Part shown: positions 24,555-32,724 of the stretch, one piece after another | How positions within the stretch are numbered: the stretch's first letter is position 1 | Layout of the letters: each line of letters begins with the position of its first letter | Origin: Chloroflexota bacterium | Lineage (GTDB): Bacteria > Chloroflexota > JAJPGV01 | DNA: 64,000 nucleotides | Direction of reading: 5' to 3' | Assembly (NCBI GenBank): GCA_021325635.1 | Contig: JAJPGV010000027.1 | Span: 1-64,000 of the forward strand | The notes under the pieces: generated by a model | Seen by the model: only the letters and a program-made list of their open reading frames with translations | What the model was told of the DNA's origin: nothing | The model's database searches: none | Position numbers and translations under genes: made by a program

Positions 24555-25589
24555 CTATCGCGCTCGCTTGCTGGTGAAGTACACCACGGCGCCGCTGACG
24601 ACAAGCGCCCAGTAGCTGACCAGCCGATCCATGATCACGATGGCCAGCGCCAGGCCCGCAGGCATGCCGACGAAGATCAGGATGCCGGTGAGACCGCCCT
24701 CCACCGCGCCAAGGCCGCCCGGAGTGGGGACCAAGGTGAGGATGGACGAGGTCACCATGGCAAAGATAGCGGTCAGGAAGCTGAACTGAGCGAGCTGCGG
24801 GCTGCCGCCGGCCAGGGCATGGGCCACGGCAAACAGGCGGGCCGCTTCGCACAACCAGGCCACGAAGGTGAAGGAGAGCACGATCTCGAGCGACTTGAAC
24901 GACCCCAGGGCGCCTTCCTCGAACTTGCGATAGATGCTCAGCACCCGCTCAGAGGCGAAGCGCGCGAAGACCGCCTCCCCAAAATGGCGCATGAACAGCA
25001 GCACCGCGGACATGAGCACGGCCAGCACGATGCCGATAGTCAGGATGAGGCGCACCTCATCGGGCAGCTTGTTGCCGAAGACGATGAGCCCGGTGATACC
25101 GAACGTGAAAAAAATGATCAGCGTGTCGATGATGCGCTCGGCGAAGATCGTGCCGACCGACTTGGACATGGAGACCTTCTCGTTCTTCTTGAGCAGATAG
25201 CCGCGGAAGACGTCGCCGATCTTGGCCGGGACCAGGCAGTTCACAAACCACGAGAGGAACAGGATCTCGGTCACTTCCAGCCGTGGATGGTTCTCTCCCA
25301 CGTTTCGCAGCAGCTGATGCCAGCGCAATCCCCGAGCCGGGAATGTCAGCGCGTAGGCAACGAACGCCAGCAGGTACACCGGCACGTTGACGCCGGCCAT
25401 GTACTTGAGCGCTGAAGAGAAGTCCCCCAGCTTGCTGAACACGGCCACCAGCAGCAGCACCGCCACCACGAAGGACAGGATCGTCTTGGAGTTGAATACC
25501 CTGCGCTTGAGCGAGACACTCTCGCCTTCGAGCTGACTCTCCGCGGGCTCGATCTTCAGGTCAGCAGCTCGCGACAGACTGTCGGCCAT
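24555..25589 (-). CDS. Lysylphosphatidylglycerol synthase TM-region/flippase-like protein (UPF0104)
   Basis: A 344-residue polytopic protein with about eight membrane helices. It resembles the flippase half of MprF: LVPAKIGDVFRGYLLKKNE near residue 110 and VPTPGGLGAVEGGLTGILIF near the C-terminus are the conserved sequences. In polysaccharide clusters such proteins are thought to move lipids or lipid-linked intermediates. No lysyl transferase domain is present. ATG 25589 overlaps the upstream stop as TGATG. Confidence 0.9.
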   Translation of the reverse strand: MADSLSRAADLKIEPAESQLEGESVSLKRRVFNSKTILSFVVAVLLLVAVFSKLGDFSSALKYMAGVNVPVYLLAFVAYALTFPARGLRWHQLLRNVGENHPRLEVTEILFLSWFVNCLVPAKIGDVFRGYLLKKNEKVSMSKSVGTIFAERIIDTLIIFFTFGITGLIVFGNKLPDEVRLILTIGIVLAVLMSAVLLFMRHFGEAVFARFASERVLSIYRKFEEGALGSFKSLEIVLSFTFVAWLCEAARLFAVAHALAGGSPQLAQFSFLTAIFAMVTSSILTLVPTPGGLGAVEGGLTGILIFVGMPAGLALAIVIMDRLVSYWALVVSGAVVYFTSKRAR

Positions 25590-27040
25590 CAGGCGGCCAT
25601 CAGCGACGGCACGATGGTGGTCGAAGGCTGTTGAGCGCTCCCCAGGCGTGCTACCGCGCCCGCGACTCCCAGCAGCAGGCCGAGCAGGACCGGCATCCCG
25701 TGTACGAACATGTTGTCCACCAGATTATGAATGGATAGGGCAGTCAGGCTGCCCAGCAGACCCAGCGCCACTCCGTACCATAGCCCTCGTGGCGCCCGGG
25801 CAACCGCCCTCCCCACCTCGCGGAAGGCAGCGACGACGAGCAGCAAATACGCGGCCAGGCCGACTAAGCCGGTCTCCGCGGCGGCGTTCAGATAGTAGTC
25901 GTGGGCATGGCCCAGCACGGTCTCCCAGCCTTGAGCCGCGTACTGGGGATAGGACGAGATGTAGTTGCCGATACCGACGCCCAGGACCGGATTGTTCTGG
26001 AACATGTTCAGGCCCGCCTGCCAGAATGCCAGACGCTGGACAGCAGAGAAGTTCTCGGAGGTGACGCTGTCCAGGCTGACTCCCGACAGGCCGAAGGCGG
26101 CCAGCACGCGGCCGCTGACGCCGAACGGGATGACGCCGAACACGGCGGCCAGGATCACCATGCTGCCCGCCAGCAAGCTCAGCCAGATCCACACGGCAAC
26201 GCGCTGGCTGGCGACAATGCCCATGACCAGCAGCGCCACGGCGAAGCCCAGCCAAGCGCCCCTGGAAAGGGTCGTTACCATGACCACCGCCACTGCCGCG
26301 GCCGCCAGCGCGACCCATACCCGCAGCCAGCGGCCGGGGGCGAACAGCGCAATGCCCACGAGGATGGGCAGGGTGAGGTTGAGGTAGCCGGCAAAGGGAT
26401 TGGGCTGGCCGAAGGTGCCGTAGGCCCGCAGGATCAGACCGCCTATGAGAAACTGCGGCGGCCCCAGTCGCAGCACTACCTGCGCGGCACCGATCGCCGT
26501 CTCGGCCAGCGCGCCCACGGTCAGGACCGCCAGCAGCGCCCCCACGCGCCGGCCACTGTTCAGCAACCCAACCGCCAGCCAGTACACAGCTGTGAATTCG
26601 AGCCATTTGGCCAGCTCCTTGGCGCTCTGCAGCTGGTCGTCGGCCTTGAAGAAGGACAGCAGCATGGCCGCCATGAGGACGATCATGGGCCTCAGCAGAG
26701 GAGCGCTGTGCCAGCCACCGCGCTCGATAGCCAGCTTCCGGGCGAAAAAGGCCACCAACGTCAGGGCAACCACGCCCTCGGTGATGGTGATGTTTACCTC
26801 GGTCGGGTCCGTGCCCCGCAGGCTCTGGAAGGGGACGGTCAAGGCCAGCAGATAGACGCCCACTTCGGGCTTGACCGTGACGAGGGTGACCGCGCCCACG
26901 GCGGCGATCGCCAGCGCGCTGTAGAGGGGCGGAGCGAGCGCTATGGCAGCGCCCAGCGCTGCCAGCAGGACCGCTGCGCCAGCACCGAGATGCGGCCGCG
27001 CCAACGAACGGCGGCCGATACCCAGTGCGCTGACGCTCAA
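25589..27040 (-). CDS. O-antigen ligase/polymerase (Wzy_C) family protein
   Basis: A 483-residue membrane protein with about 12 hydrophobic helices. The long extracytoplasmic loop carries the family motif NPVLGVGIGNYISSYPQYAA followed by GHAHDYYLNAAAETG, with the functionally important His. A cytoplasmic-side arginine-rich loop and TLSRGAWLGF are also typical. Such proteins polymerise or ligate undecaprenyl-linked glycans outside the membrane. The start is TTG 27040, overlapping the epimerase stop as TTGA. A second Wzy-type domain lies in the fusion protein two genes upstream. Confidence 0.92.
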   Translation of the reverse strand: MSVSALGIGRRSLARPHLGAGAAVLLAALGAAIALAPPLYSALAIAAVGAVTLVTVKPEVGVYLLALTVPFQSLRGTDPTEVNITITEGVVALTLVAFFARKLAIERGGWHSAPLLRPMIVLMAAMLLSFFKADDQLQSAKELAKWLEFTAVYWLAVGLLNSGRRVGALLAVLTVGALAETAIGAAQVVLRLGPPQFLIGGLILRAYGTFGQPNPFAGYLNLTLPILVGIALFAPGRWLRVWVALAAAAVAVVMVTTLSRGAWLGFAVALLVMGIVASQRVAVWIWLSLLAGSMVILAAVFGVIPFGVSGRVLAAFGLSGVSLDSVTSENFSAVQRLAFWQAGLNMFQNNPVLGVGIGNYISSYPQYAAQGWETVLGHAHDYYLNAAAETGLVGLAAYLLLVVAAFREVGRAVARAPRGLWYGVALGLLGSLTALSIHNLVDNMFVHGMPVLLGLLLGVAGAVARLGSAQQPSTTIVPSLMAA

Positions 27041-27978
27041 ACCTTCAGCTCCGTCCTGAACCAGGCAATGGTGCTCTTGAGTCCCTCCTCCAACGGCACA
27101 CGCGGCGTCCAGCCGAGTTGCGTGCGGGCACGGGTGATGTCCGGCCGCCGACGGGTGGGATCGTCTTCGCGCGGCGGAAAGAACTCGATCTTGGACTTGG
27201 AGCCCGTCAGCTCGAGGACCATCTCGGCCAGCTCCAGCAGGGTGAACTCCCCTGGGTTGCCGAGGTTGAACACCTGGCCGACGGTGTCCTCCTCGAACTG
27301 CGCTTTCAGGATGCCCTGGACCAGGTCATCGACGTAGCAGAAGCTGCGGGTCTGGGTGCCATCACCGTAGATCGGCAGCGCCTCGCCCAGCAGCGCCCTG
27401 CAGATGAAGTTCGGAACCACACGCCCGTCGTCGGCTTGGCTGCGAGGTCCGTACGTGTTGAAGATACGGATCAGGCGCGCGTCCAGGCCGTGAAGACGGT
27501 GAAAGTCCATCGTGATCGACTCGGCGTAGCGCTTCCCTTCGTCATAGCAGCTGCGGATACCGTGGGGGTTGACGTTGCCCCAATAGGTCTCCGGCTGGGG
27601 ATGCACCTCCGGCTCCCCGTACACCTCCGACGTCGAAGCCTGCAGGAAGCGCGCGGAATGGCGGGTGGCCAGGCAAAGCAGGTGGTAGGTGCCCTCGGCG
27701 TTCACGCGAGCCGTCTCGATCGGGTGCGCCAGATAGCCGACGGGGCTGGCGGGGCTGGCCAGGTTGAACACGGCGTCGACCGGCCAGTCTGCCGGCAGAC
27801 CTTCGATGATGTCGTGCTGCACGAAGGTGAATCCGGGACGTGAAGCGAACGACTCGATGTTGCGGCGCCGGCCAGTCAGCAGGTTGTCGACGCAGATGAC
27901 CTGATGTCCAGCGCCGAGCAGGGTTTCGCAAAGGTGGGAACCGATGAAACCGGCGCCACCTGACACCAGGATATTCAG
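27037..27978 (-). CDS. UDP-glucuronate decarboxylase-like NAD-dependent epimerase/dehydratase
   Basis: About 313 residues of the extended SDR family. The NAD site is VSGGAGFIGSHL, and the catalytic triad includes Ser/Thr in ASTSEVYGEP and YxxxK in YDEGKRYAE. The segments ETYWGNVNPHGIRSCYDEGKR and NTYGPRSQADDGRVVPNF closely resemble UDP-xylose synthases. The likely product is UDP-xylose or a similar pentose donor for the adjacent transferases. I extend the start to CTG 27978, giving NILVSGGAGF. AGGAG lies eight bases upstream, and the codon overlaps the preceding stop as CTGA. GTG 27966 would cut off the first beta strand. Confidence 0.88.
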   Translation of the reverse strand: MNILVSGGAGFIGSHLCETLLGAGHQVICVDNLLTGRRRNIESFASRPGFTFVQHDIIEGLPADWPVDAVFNLASPASPVGYLAHPIETARVNAEGTYHLLCLATRHSARFLQASTSEVYGEPEVHPQPETYWGNVNPHGIRSCYDEGKRYAESITMDFHRLHGLDARLIRIFNTYGPRSQADDGRVVPNFICRALLGEALPIYGDGTQTRSFCYVDDLVQGILKAQFEEDTVGQVFNLGNPGEFTLLELAEMVLELTGSKSKIEFFPPREDDPTRRRPDITRARTQLGWTPRVPLEEGLKSTIAWFRTELKV

Positions 27979-30900
27979 GGAACAGACTCCTCTCGGTGGG
28001 GGCTATCCCATTCTATCGTCTGCAGCAGGCCCACGGTCAGCCAGAAGACGAGCGCCAGGTCGACCAGGAAATAGGAATTGTCGACCAGCCCATGGACCAG
28101 CGTATCGACCATGCAGGCCACGAGACCGACGGCGGCGGCACGGGGGAAGCCGGCCGCCACCTTCAACACGCGTGCCGCCAGCCTGAAGAAGCAGACCTGC
28201 AGCCAGACCATGGCCGCGATGCCAAAGACGCCAATTCGGGTCCAGAAGTCGAGCGCCAGATCGTGAGGATGAGACAGATCGGGCTCGTTGCGTGCGAGCG
28301 GCAGGATGTAGCGCGGATACTGGTACAGGAAGTTGTCCAGGCCAACGCCAAAGATGGGGTGGTCGCGAATCATGGCCACCGAGGATCGCCACAACTCCAG
28401 CCGCGAGAAGCCGGTCGAGCCGGGGGTGAACTGCACGATCGACTGGATACGCCGGGCCTGCACCGAGCCCAGCGCCGCGCCTGCCAGCAGGCCGCCGCCG
28501 AGCATCAGCCCGAGCCAACGCCGGCCAGCAAAGGCGCCCACCACCAGCAGGGCCGCGAAGTCACCCAGCCAGGCTCCGCGGGTGAAGGACAGCACCACGC
28601 CTACGAGGGCCAGCAGGCCCATGGCGGCATAGGCTGCGCGCCAGCGCCGCGGCTCGGGCGCAAGCAGCGCCAGCGCAGCAGCGAGCGGCACGATCCGGCC
28701 CAGGTACAGGGCGAAATTATCCGGCGACCGGTACACGCCGACCATGCGCAGCACACCTTCGGCCTGGATGCCCTGGTGCCGAGCGTACTGCACCACACCG
28801 GCCAGGGCCACGACGGTGCCCCCAAGCAGCAGCGCCCGAAGCATGGGCCGCAGCGGAGGACGGACGGTCAGAAGCAGCCAGAAGAACAGCAGCGGCTCGA
28901 GCACGTCCGTCCGCCATTCACGCAGCGCGTAGCGCGGATAGTCGGCGGCGAACACGGAAGCCGTGGCCGCCGCAAAGAGCAGCAGCGCCGGCCACATGAG
29001 CTCGCTTCGCGGCCAGGCCCACTCGCCGCGCCAGGCGCTGCGCAGCAGCCAGGCGGCGATGCAGAGCCAGATGACGGCCTCGGACAGCGGCACATCCAGG
29101 GCGCCGATGTGGCGCGGCTGGAGGTAGAAGGGCGCCACCAACGGCACGAACACGAGGGCCAGGTCTGGCCGCCACAGGGCAGCGCCGGCAAACAACAGCG
29201 CGCCGAACAGCGCAACAGGCAGTGGACGGCCGGCATAGAACAGTCCCAGGCTGACGCCCAGCGCCGCCAGGGGCACGAGCAGGCCGCCGGGAAGAGCCGC
29301 CAACCGGCCGTTCAGCGCAGCGAGACGCTGGCTGGCGCCGCCCGAATAGCGCGCCAATCGCCGCGCGGTCATCGCCAGCGTCTTCCAGCCAAGCAGGACG
29401 AGCCCCAGCCCCAGTAAGATGCCACCGGCGTAGGCAGTCCGCTGATCCTTCGTCAGGCCCACCCCGAAGCCTTCGATCTGCACCGCCGGGCCGGACGAAA
29501 GCGGGCTCTGCCGGCCGCTCACGGTCAGCGTGAGCTGGTGCCGGCCGAAGGGCAGTCCAGCCGCGACAGCTACGCGACTGGCTGCCGGTGACGGAGCGTA
29601 CAGATCGACCGCGGCTCGCCCGGCGTCGTCTTTGGGCACCTCGGTCGCATACGTGGGGGAGCCGTCGACGGACAGGTAGGCGATGCCGAAATTAGGCCCG
29701 CGCATGACCTCCACGCTCGCCGCGCTGCCGTCGAAAACCAGCGTGGCGGTTGCAGCCGAGACCGGGCTCGCCATGCCTGATGGCGAAGGCGACGGCGCCG
29801 AGACCGTTTGCCACGCTCCGTCGTAGGTCACCGAGCCCTCGATGGCGGAATGGTTACCCGTGGCCGCCGCCGGCGGCAGGTGCATCACGTTCGCCAGCGC
29901 GGTGTAGACCGGCCGAGGCTGGAAGTCCTGTCCTACCAGGCCGAAGAACTGCGTCGGGTCGGCCGGCGCCGGCGCGGGATCCTGGAACAGCCAGACGTTG
30001 GCGACGCCCATCCAGGGCCACTCGCGGCGCATACGCTGGTAGGCCGCCACGGTGTAGCTCGCCTGCCGATCCAGGCTGACGCTCCCCCAGGGCGAGGGGT
30101 CTCCGGACCAGCCGGAGGGGAGCGCGTTCCAGCCAAACTCGCAAACCCACACCGATTTGCCGGCGTCGCCGTTGCGGACCATCACCTCCCGGTCCAGGAC
30201 GACACGGCCAACGTTGGTGTTGTGGCTATCGACAATGGCTTTGCGCGCGGCGTTGGGATGCAGCGGTAAGTCCTGCCATGGATCTTCGGGGCCGGCGCGA
30301 AGGCCATAGGCCTGAGCGCCCAGCACGTCGAAAAAGCCTTTGGCCCCGGCGTCGTACATCTGCTGCAGGTAGACGGGGTCCGGACGGTTCTTGGTGCAGC
30401 AGTCGGTCGTGGGCGTCAGCGCGGCCGACAGCACCACAATGCTGGGATCAGCCTCCTTGGCGCGCCGATAGCCAATCTGCAGCAGCCGGGTGTAGGCCAC
30501 GGGGTCGACCGGTTGGTAGCCCCAATCTTCGAAGCGGTTGGGCTCGTTCCAGATCTGCACGTAGTGGATGCGGCCCCGGAAGTGCTGCACGAAGGCGTAC
30601 ACAAAGTCGCCGTAGTCGTCGTAATCGATCGGCGGCGCGCTGTCCGCGCTGCCCGGGGCCCGCGCCCAGTCCGGCGGCCGTTCGAGCCGGGCAATGACCT
30701 GCAGGCCGGCTGCGTCTGCCGCGTCGACCAACCGGTCGTACTTGTCCCAGGCGCTCTTACCGTTCTTGTGGTCGAAGAAATCGCCCTTGGCCGAGATCTC
30801 GATCTCGTTCCAGCCGAACACCTGTCGGACCCAGCCGAAGCCGGCGCCGCCAATCATGTCGACGCTGCGCCGCAGATCCTCGTCACGCACGATCTTGTCC

Positions 30901-31076
30901 AGCTCGACGTTGACGCCGTATGGATTCGCCGGGAGATTGGAGGCGGCCGCGACGGGGACACCGTAGGCCACGCCGCGGGTCATGGCGTGGTCCAGCAGCA
31001 CTGTCGCCGCGCCGAGCAAGCACAGCAGCGACGCGACAAGCCACGAGCGGGAAGAAGGCGCTAAGGGAAGCCTCAC
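27975..31076 (-). CDS. Fusion of a secreted glycosidase-like domain to an O-antigen ligase/polymerase domain
   Basis: A 1033-residue protein. Residues about 12-30 form an anchor or signal helix. Residues about 50-400 form a clan GH-A TIM-barrel-like domain (GH39/cellulase-like) with the acid/base pair in WNEPN (E178) and the candidate nucleophile in CEFGWN (E313). A beta-rich module (about 415-540, with GPNFGIAYLSVDGS) follows. From about 545 onward it is polytopic, with about 10-12 helices and the Wzy_C motif FGVGLDNFLYQYPRY plus SHPHDLALDF. One protein therefore appears to hold both glycan-building and glycan-cleaving modules on the outer face of the membrane. It overlaps the next gene by four bases and shares its front half with the adjacent lipoprotein. 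Confidence 0.9.
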   Translation of the reverse strand: MRLPLAPSSRSWLVASLLCLLGAATVLLDHAMTRGVAYGVPVAAASNLPANPYGVNVELDKIVRDEDLRRSVDMIGGAGFGWVRQVFGWNEIEISAKGDFFDHKNGKSAWDKYDRLVDAADAAGLQVIARLERPPDWARAPGSADSAPPIDYDDYGDFVYAFVQHFRGRIHYVQIWNEPNRFEDWGYQPVDPVAYTRLLQIGYRRAKEADPSIVVLSAALTPTTDCCTKNRPDPVYLQQMYDAGAKGFFDVLGAQAYGLRAGPEDPWQDLPLHPNAARKAIVDSHNTNVGRVVLDREVMVRNGDAGKSVWVCEFGWNALPSGWSGDPSPWGSVSLDRQASYTVAAYQRMRREWPWMGVANVWLFQDPAPAPADPTQFFGLVGQDFQPRPVYTALANVMHLPPAAATGNHSAIEGSVTYDGAWQTVSAPSPSPSGMASPVSAATATLVFDGSAASVEVMRGPNFGIAYLSVDGSPTYATEVPKDDAGRAAVDLYAPSPAASRVAVAAGLPFGRHQLTLTVSGRQSPLSSGPAVQIEGFGVGLTKDQRTAYAGGILLGLGLVLLGWKTLAMTARRLARYSGGASQRLAALNGRLAALPGGLLVPLAALGVSLGLFYAGRPLPVALFGALLFAGAALWRPDLALVFVPLVAPFYLQPRHIGALDVPLSEAVIWLCIAAWLLRSAWRGEWAWPRSELMWPALLLFAAATASVFAADYPRYALREWRTDVLEPLLFFWLLLTVRPPLRPMLRALLLGGTVVALAGVVQYARHQGIQAEGVLRMVGVYRSPDNFALYLGRIVPLAAALALLAPEPRRWRAAYAAMGLLALVGVVLSFTRGAWLGDFAALLVVGAFAGRRWLGLMLGGGLLAGAALGSVQARRIQSIVQFTPGSTGFSRLELWRSSVAMIRDHPIFGVGLDNFLYQYPRYILPLARNEPDLSHPHDLALDFWTRIGVFGIAAMVWLQVCFFRLAARVLKVAAGFPRAAAVGLVACMVDTLVHGLVDNSYFLVDLALVFWLTVGLLQTIEWDSPHREESVP

Positions 31077-31137
31077 CAGCGCACGGGCCGGGCGAACGGA
31101 TACGTGCGGAGGGCTATGGCCGCGATCAGCCTTACGC

Positions 31138-32724
31138 TCAGTCCCCTACCGTGAAGCCGTCGACAAAGGCGAAGGCGTCCTGTGAGGCCGGATTCCTCGA
31201 TCCGCTGACGGTCAGCTGCAGCACGTGCTTGGCGTAGCTCAAACCGTCGGCTATCGGCTGGTCCTGCGCGTAGAGACGCTGCGCCGAATAGAGGTCGAGA
31301 AAGGCCTTGCCATCGGTGTTCCGCTTCAGCTTATTCGGCACGGTTGACGACCCATCGATGGAGACGTAGGCGATGCCGGCGTTGGGCCCGGTGATGGTCC
31401 TGAGGCGAATGCTGCTGCCGCGGAAGGTGATGAGCAGCGTAGCGTTAGGCTTGCTGCTGGCCAGCAGAGCGCCGCCGCTGGCCTTGGGATCCAGCTGGAG
31501 CGTCCAGTTACTGCTGATCTTGCCGTCGTCGCTCGGCTGAAGCGCCGGGGACGTCTCCTCGTAGTCCCCGGGGAGGGCAATCTGCAGATCCTTGGTCTCA
31601 TTCTGGATCTCGGCGTACAGCGGGGTAGGTGAGAAGTCGGGGTTGACCATGCGGAAGTAGTACTCCGAGTCCGACGGCGGATTGCGCGTACCGTCCTGGC
31701 GGAAGTACCAGATGTTAATCACCCCCACCCACGGCCAGGAACGCGCCATCTTGATGGCTTCGCGGGTGTAATCGGCCTGCTGCTGCTCGGTGACACGGCC
31801 CCACTTCAGCCTGTCCGTGGGCATATCGGCCGGGGAGGCATTCCAGCCGAACTCGTCGAACCACACCGGCTTGGCGGCGTCGCCGCTGTCCTCCATGATC
31901 TTTCGCTCCAGCAATACGCGCTGGAAGTTCAGCCGGTCGGGATCGGGCGGGTCGGTAGGCGGCTGGGACAGGCCATAGGCATTGGCGGACATGATGTCGA
32001 AGTAGCTCTTGCCCCCCGCGGCGTAGACCCCCTTCAAGAAGTCCAGGTCGGACTCATTCTGGGGCGAATGCTCCAGCGTGATGGCCAGCGGCGCGCTGAG
32101 GATGATGGCGTTCGGATCGGCTTCCTTGGCCCGGGTGTAGCCCGCCTTGAGGAGCTGCACGTAGGCTGCCGGAGCGGGCGCCTTTCCCCAACCCAGGAAG
32201 ATGTTTGGCTCATTCCAGAGCTGGTAGTAGCGGATGCCCTTGCCCTTGAGGTGACTCACCACGGTGTAGACAAAATCGCCGAAGTCAGCCACGTTGTCGG
32301 GTGGCGCTTGCGGTTGGCTGTTGTCCGCACGCGTCCAGTTAGGGGGCGCGTCCAGGCGCACGATAGCCTGCAGGCCAAACTCGTTGATCAGGTCCAGACG
32401 CTTGTCGTACTTCTCCCAGGAGGGCTTGTTGAACTTTGTATCGACGTACTCGCCCTTGCGCTCCGGCTCGATCTCGAACCAGGGAACCTCCTGCTTGACC
32501 CAGCCGATGCCGGCATCCTTGATCATCTGCAGCTCGCGGCGCATCTTCCACTCCTCGACCTCACGATCGAGGAAGACGTTGACGCCGTACGGATTCACGT
32601 CGGTGAAGGGCACTGTGCGCAGCGGGAGCGGATTTGGGCGCTCACCGCAGGACACCAGGACCAGGCACAGCAAGACCGATCCCAGGACCTTGTGGATGGC
32701 GCGGCGCGGCGAATTCAACGCCAC
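31138..32724 (-). CDS. Secreted glycosidase-like lipoprotein, paralogue of the fusion protein's front half
   Basis: A 528-residue protein. The signal sequence ends in a lipobox LVSC (C26). A GH-A-like barrel follows with WNEPN (E172) and DEFGWN (E291). The C-terminal beta module contains GPNAGIAYVSIDGSS, almost the same phrase as in the fusion protein. Both catalytic Glu positions are kept, so hydrolase or transglycosidase activity is plausible. GTG 32724 is one start option; TTG 32718, overlapping the upstream stop as TTGA, is another and gives a cleaner signal peptide. The substrate is likely the polysaccharide made by this operon. Confidence 0.88.
   Translation of the reverse strand: MALNSPRRAIHKVLGSVLLCLVLVSCGERPNPLPLRTVPFTDVNPYGVNVFLDREVEEWKMRRELQMIKDAGIGWVKQEVPWFEIEPERKGEYVDTKFNKPSWEKYDKRLDLINEFGLQAIVRLDAPPNWTRADNSQPQAPPDNVADFGDFVYTVVSHLKGKGIRYYQLWNEPNIFLGWGKAPAPAAYVQLLKAGYTRAKEADPNAIILSAPLAITLEHSPQNESDLDFLKGVYAAGGKSYFDIMSANAYGLSQPPTDPPDPDRLNFQRVLLERKIMEDSGDAAKPVWFDEFGWNASPADMPTDRLKWGRVTEQQQADYTREAIKMARSWPWVGVINIWYFRQDGTRNPPSDSEYYFRMVNPDFSPTPLYAEIQNETKDLQIALPGDYEETSPALQPSDDGKISSNWTLQLDPKASGGALLASSKPNATLLITFRGSSIRLRTITGPNAGIAYVSIDGSSTVPNKLKRNTDGKAFLDLYSAQRLYAQDQPIADGLSYAKHVLQLTVSGSRNPASQDAFAFVDGFTVGD

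Noticed and set aside
25901-27337. 478-codon open frame antisense to the O-antigen ligase gene
   Set aside because: Gln/Arg/His-rich composition and no recognizable domain; the opposite strand has clear Wzy motifs.
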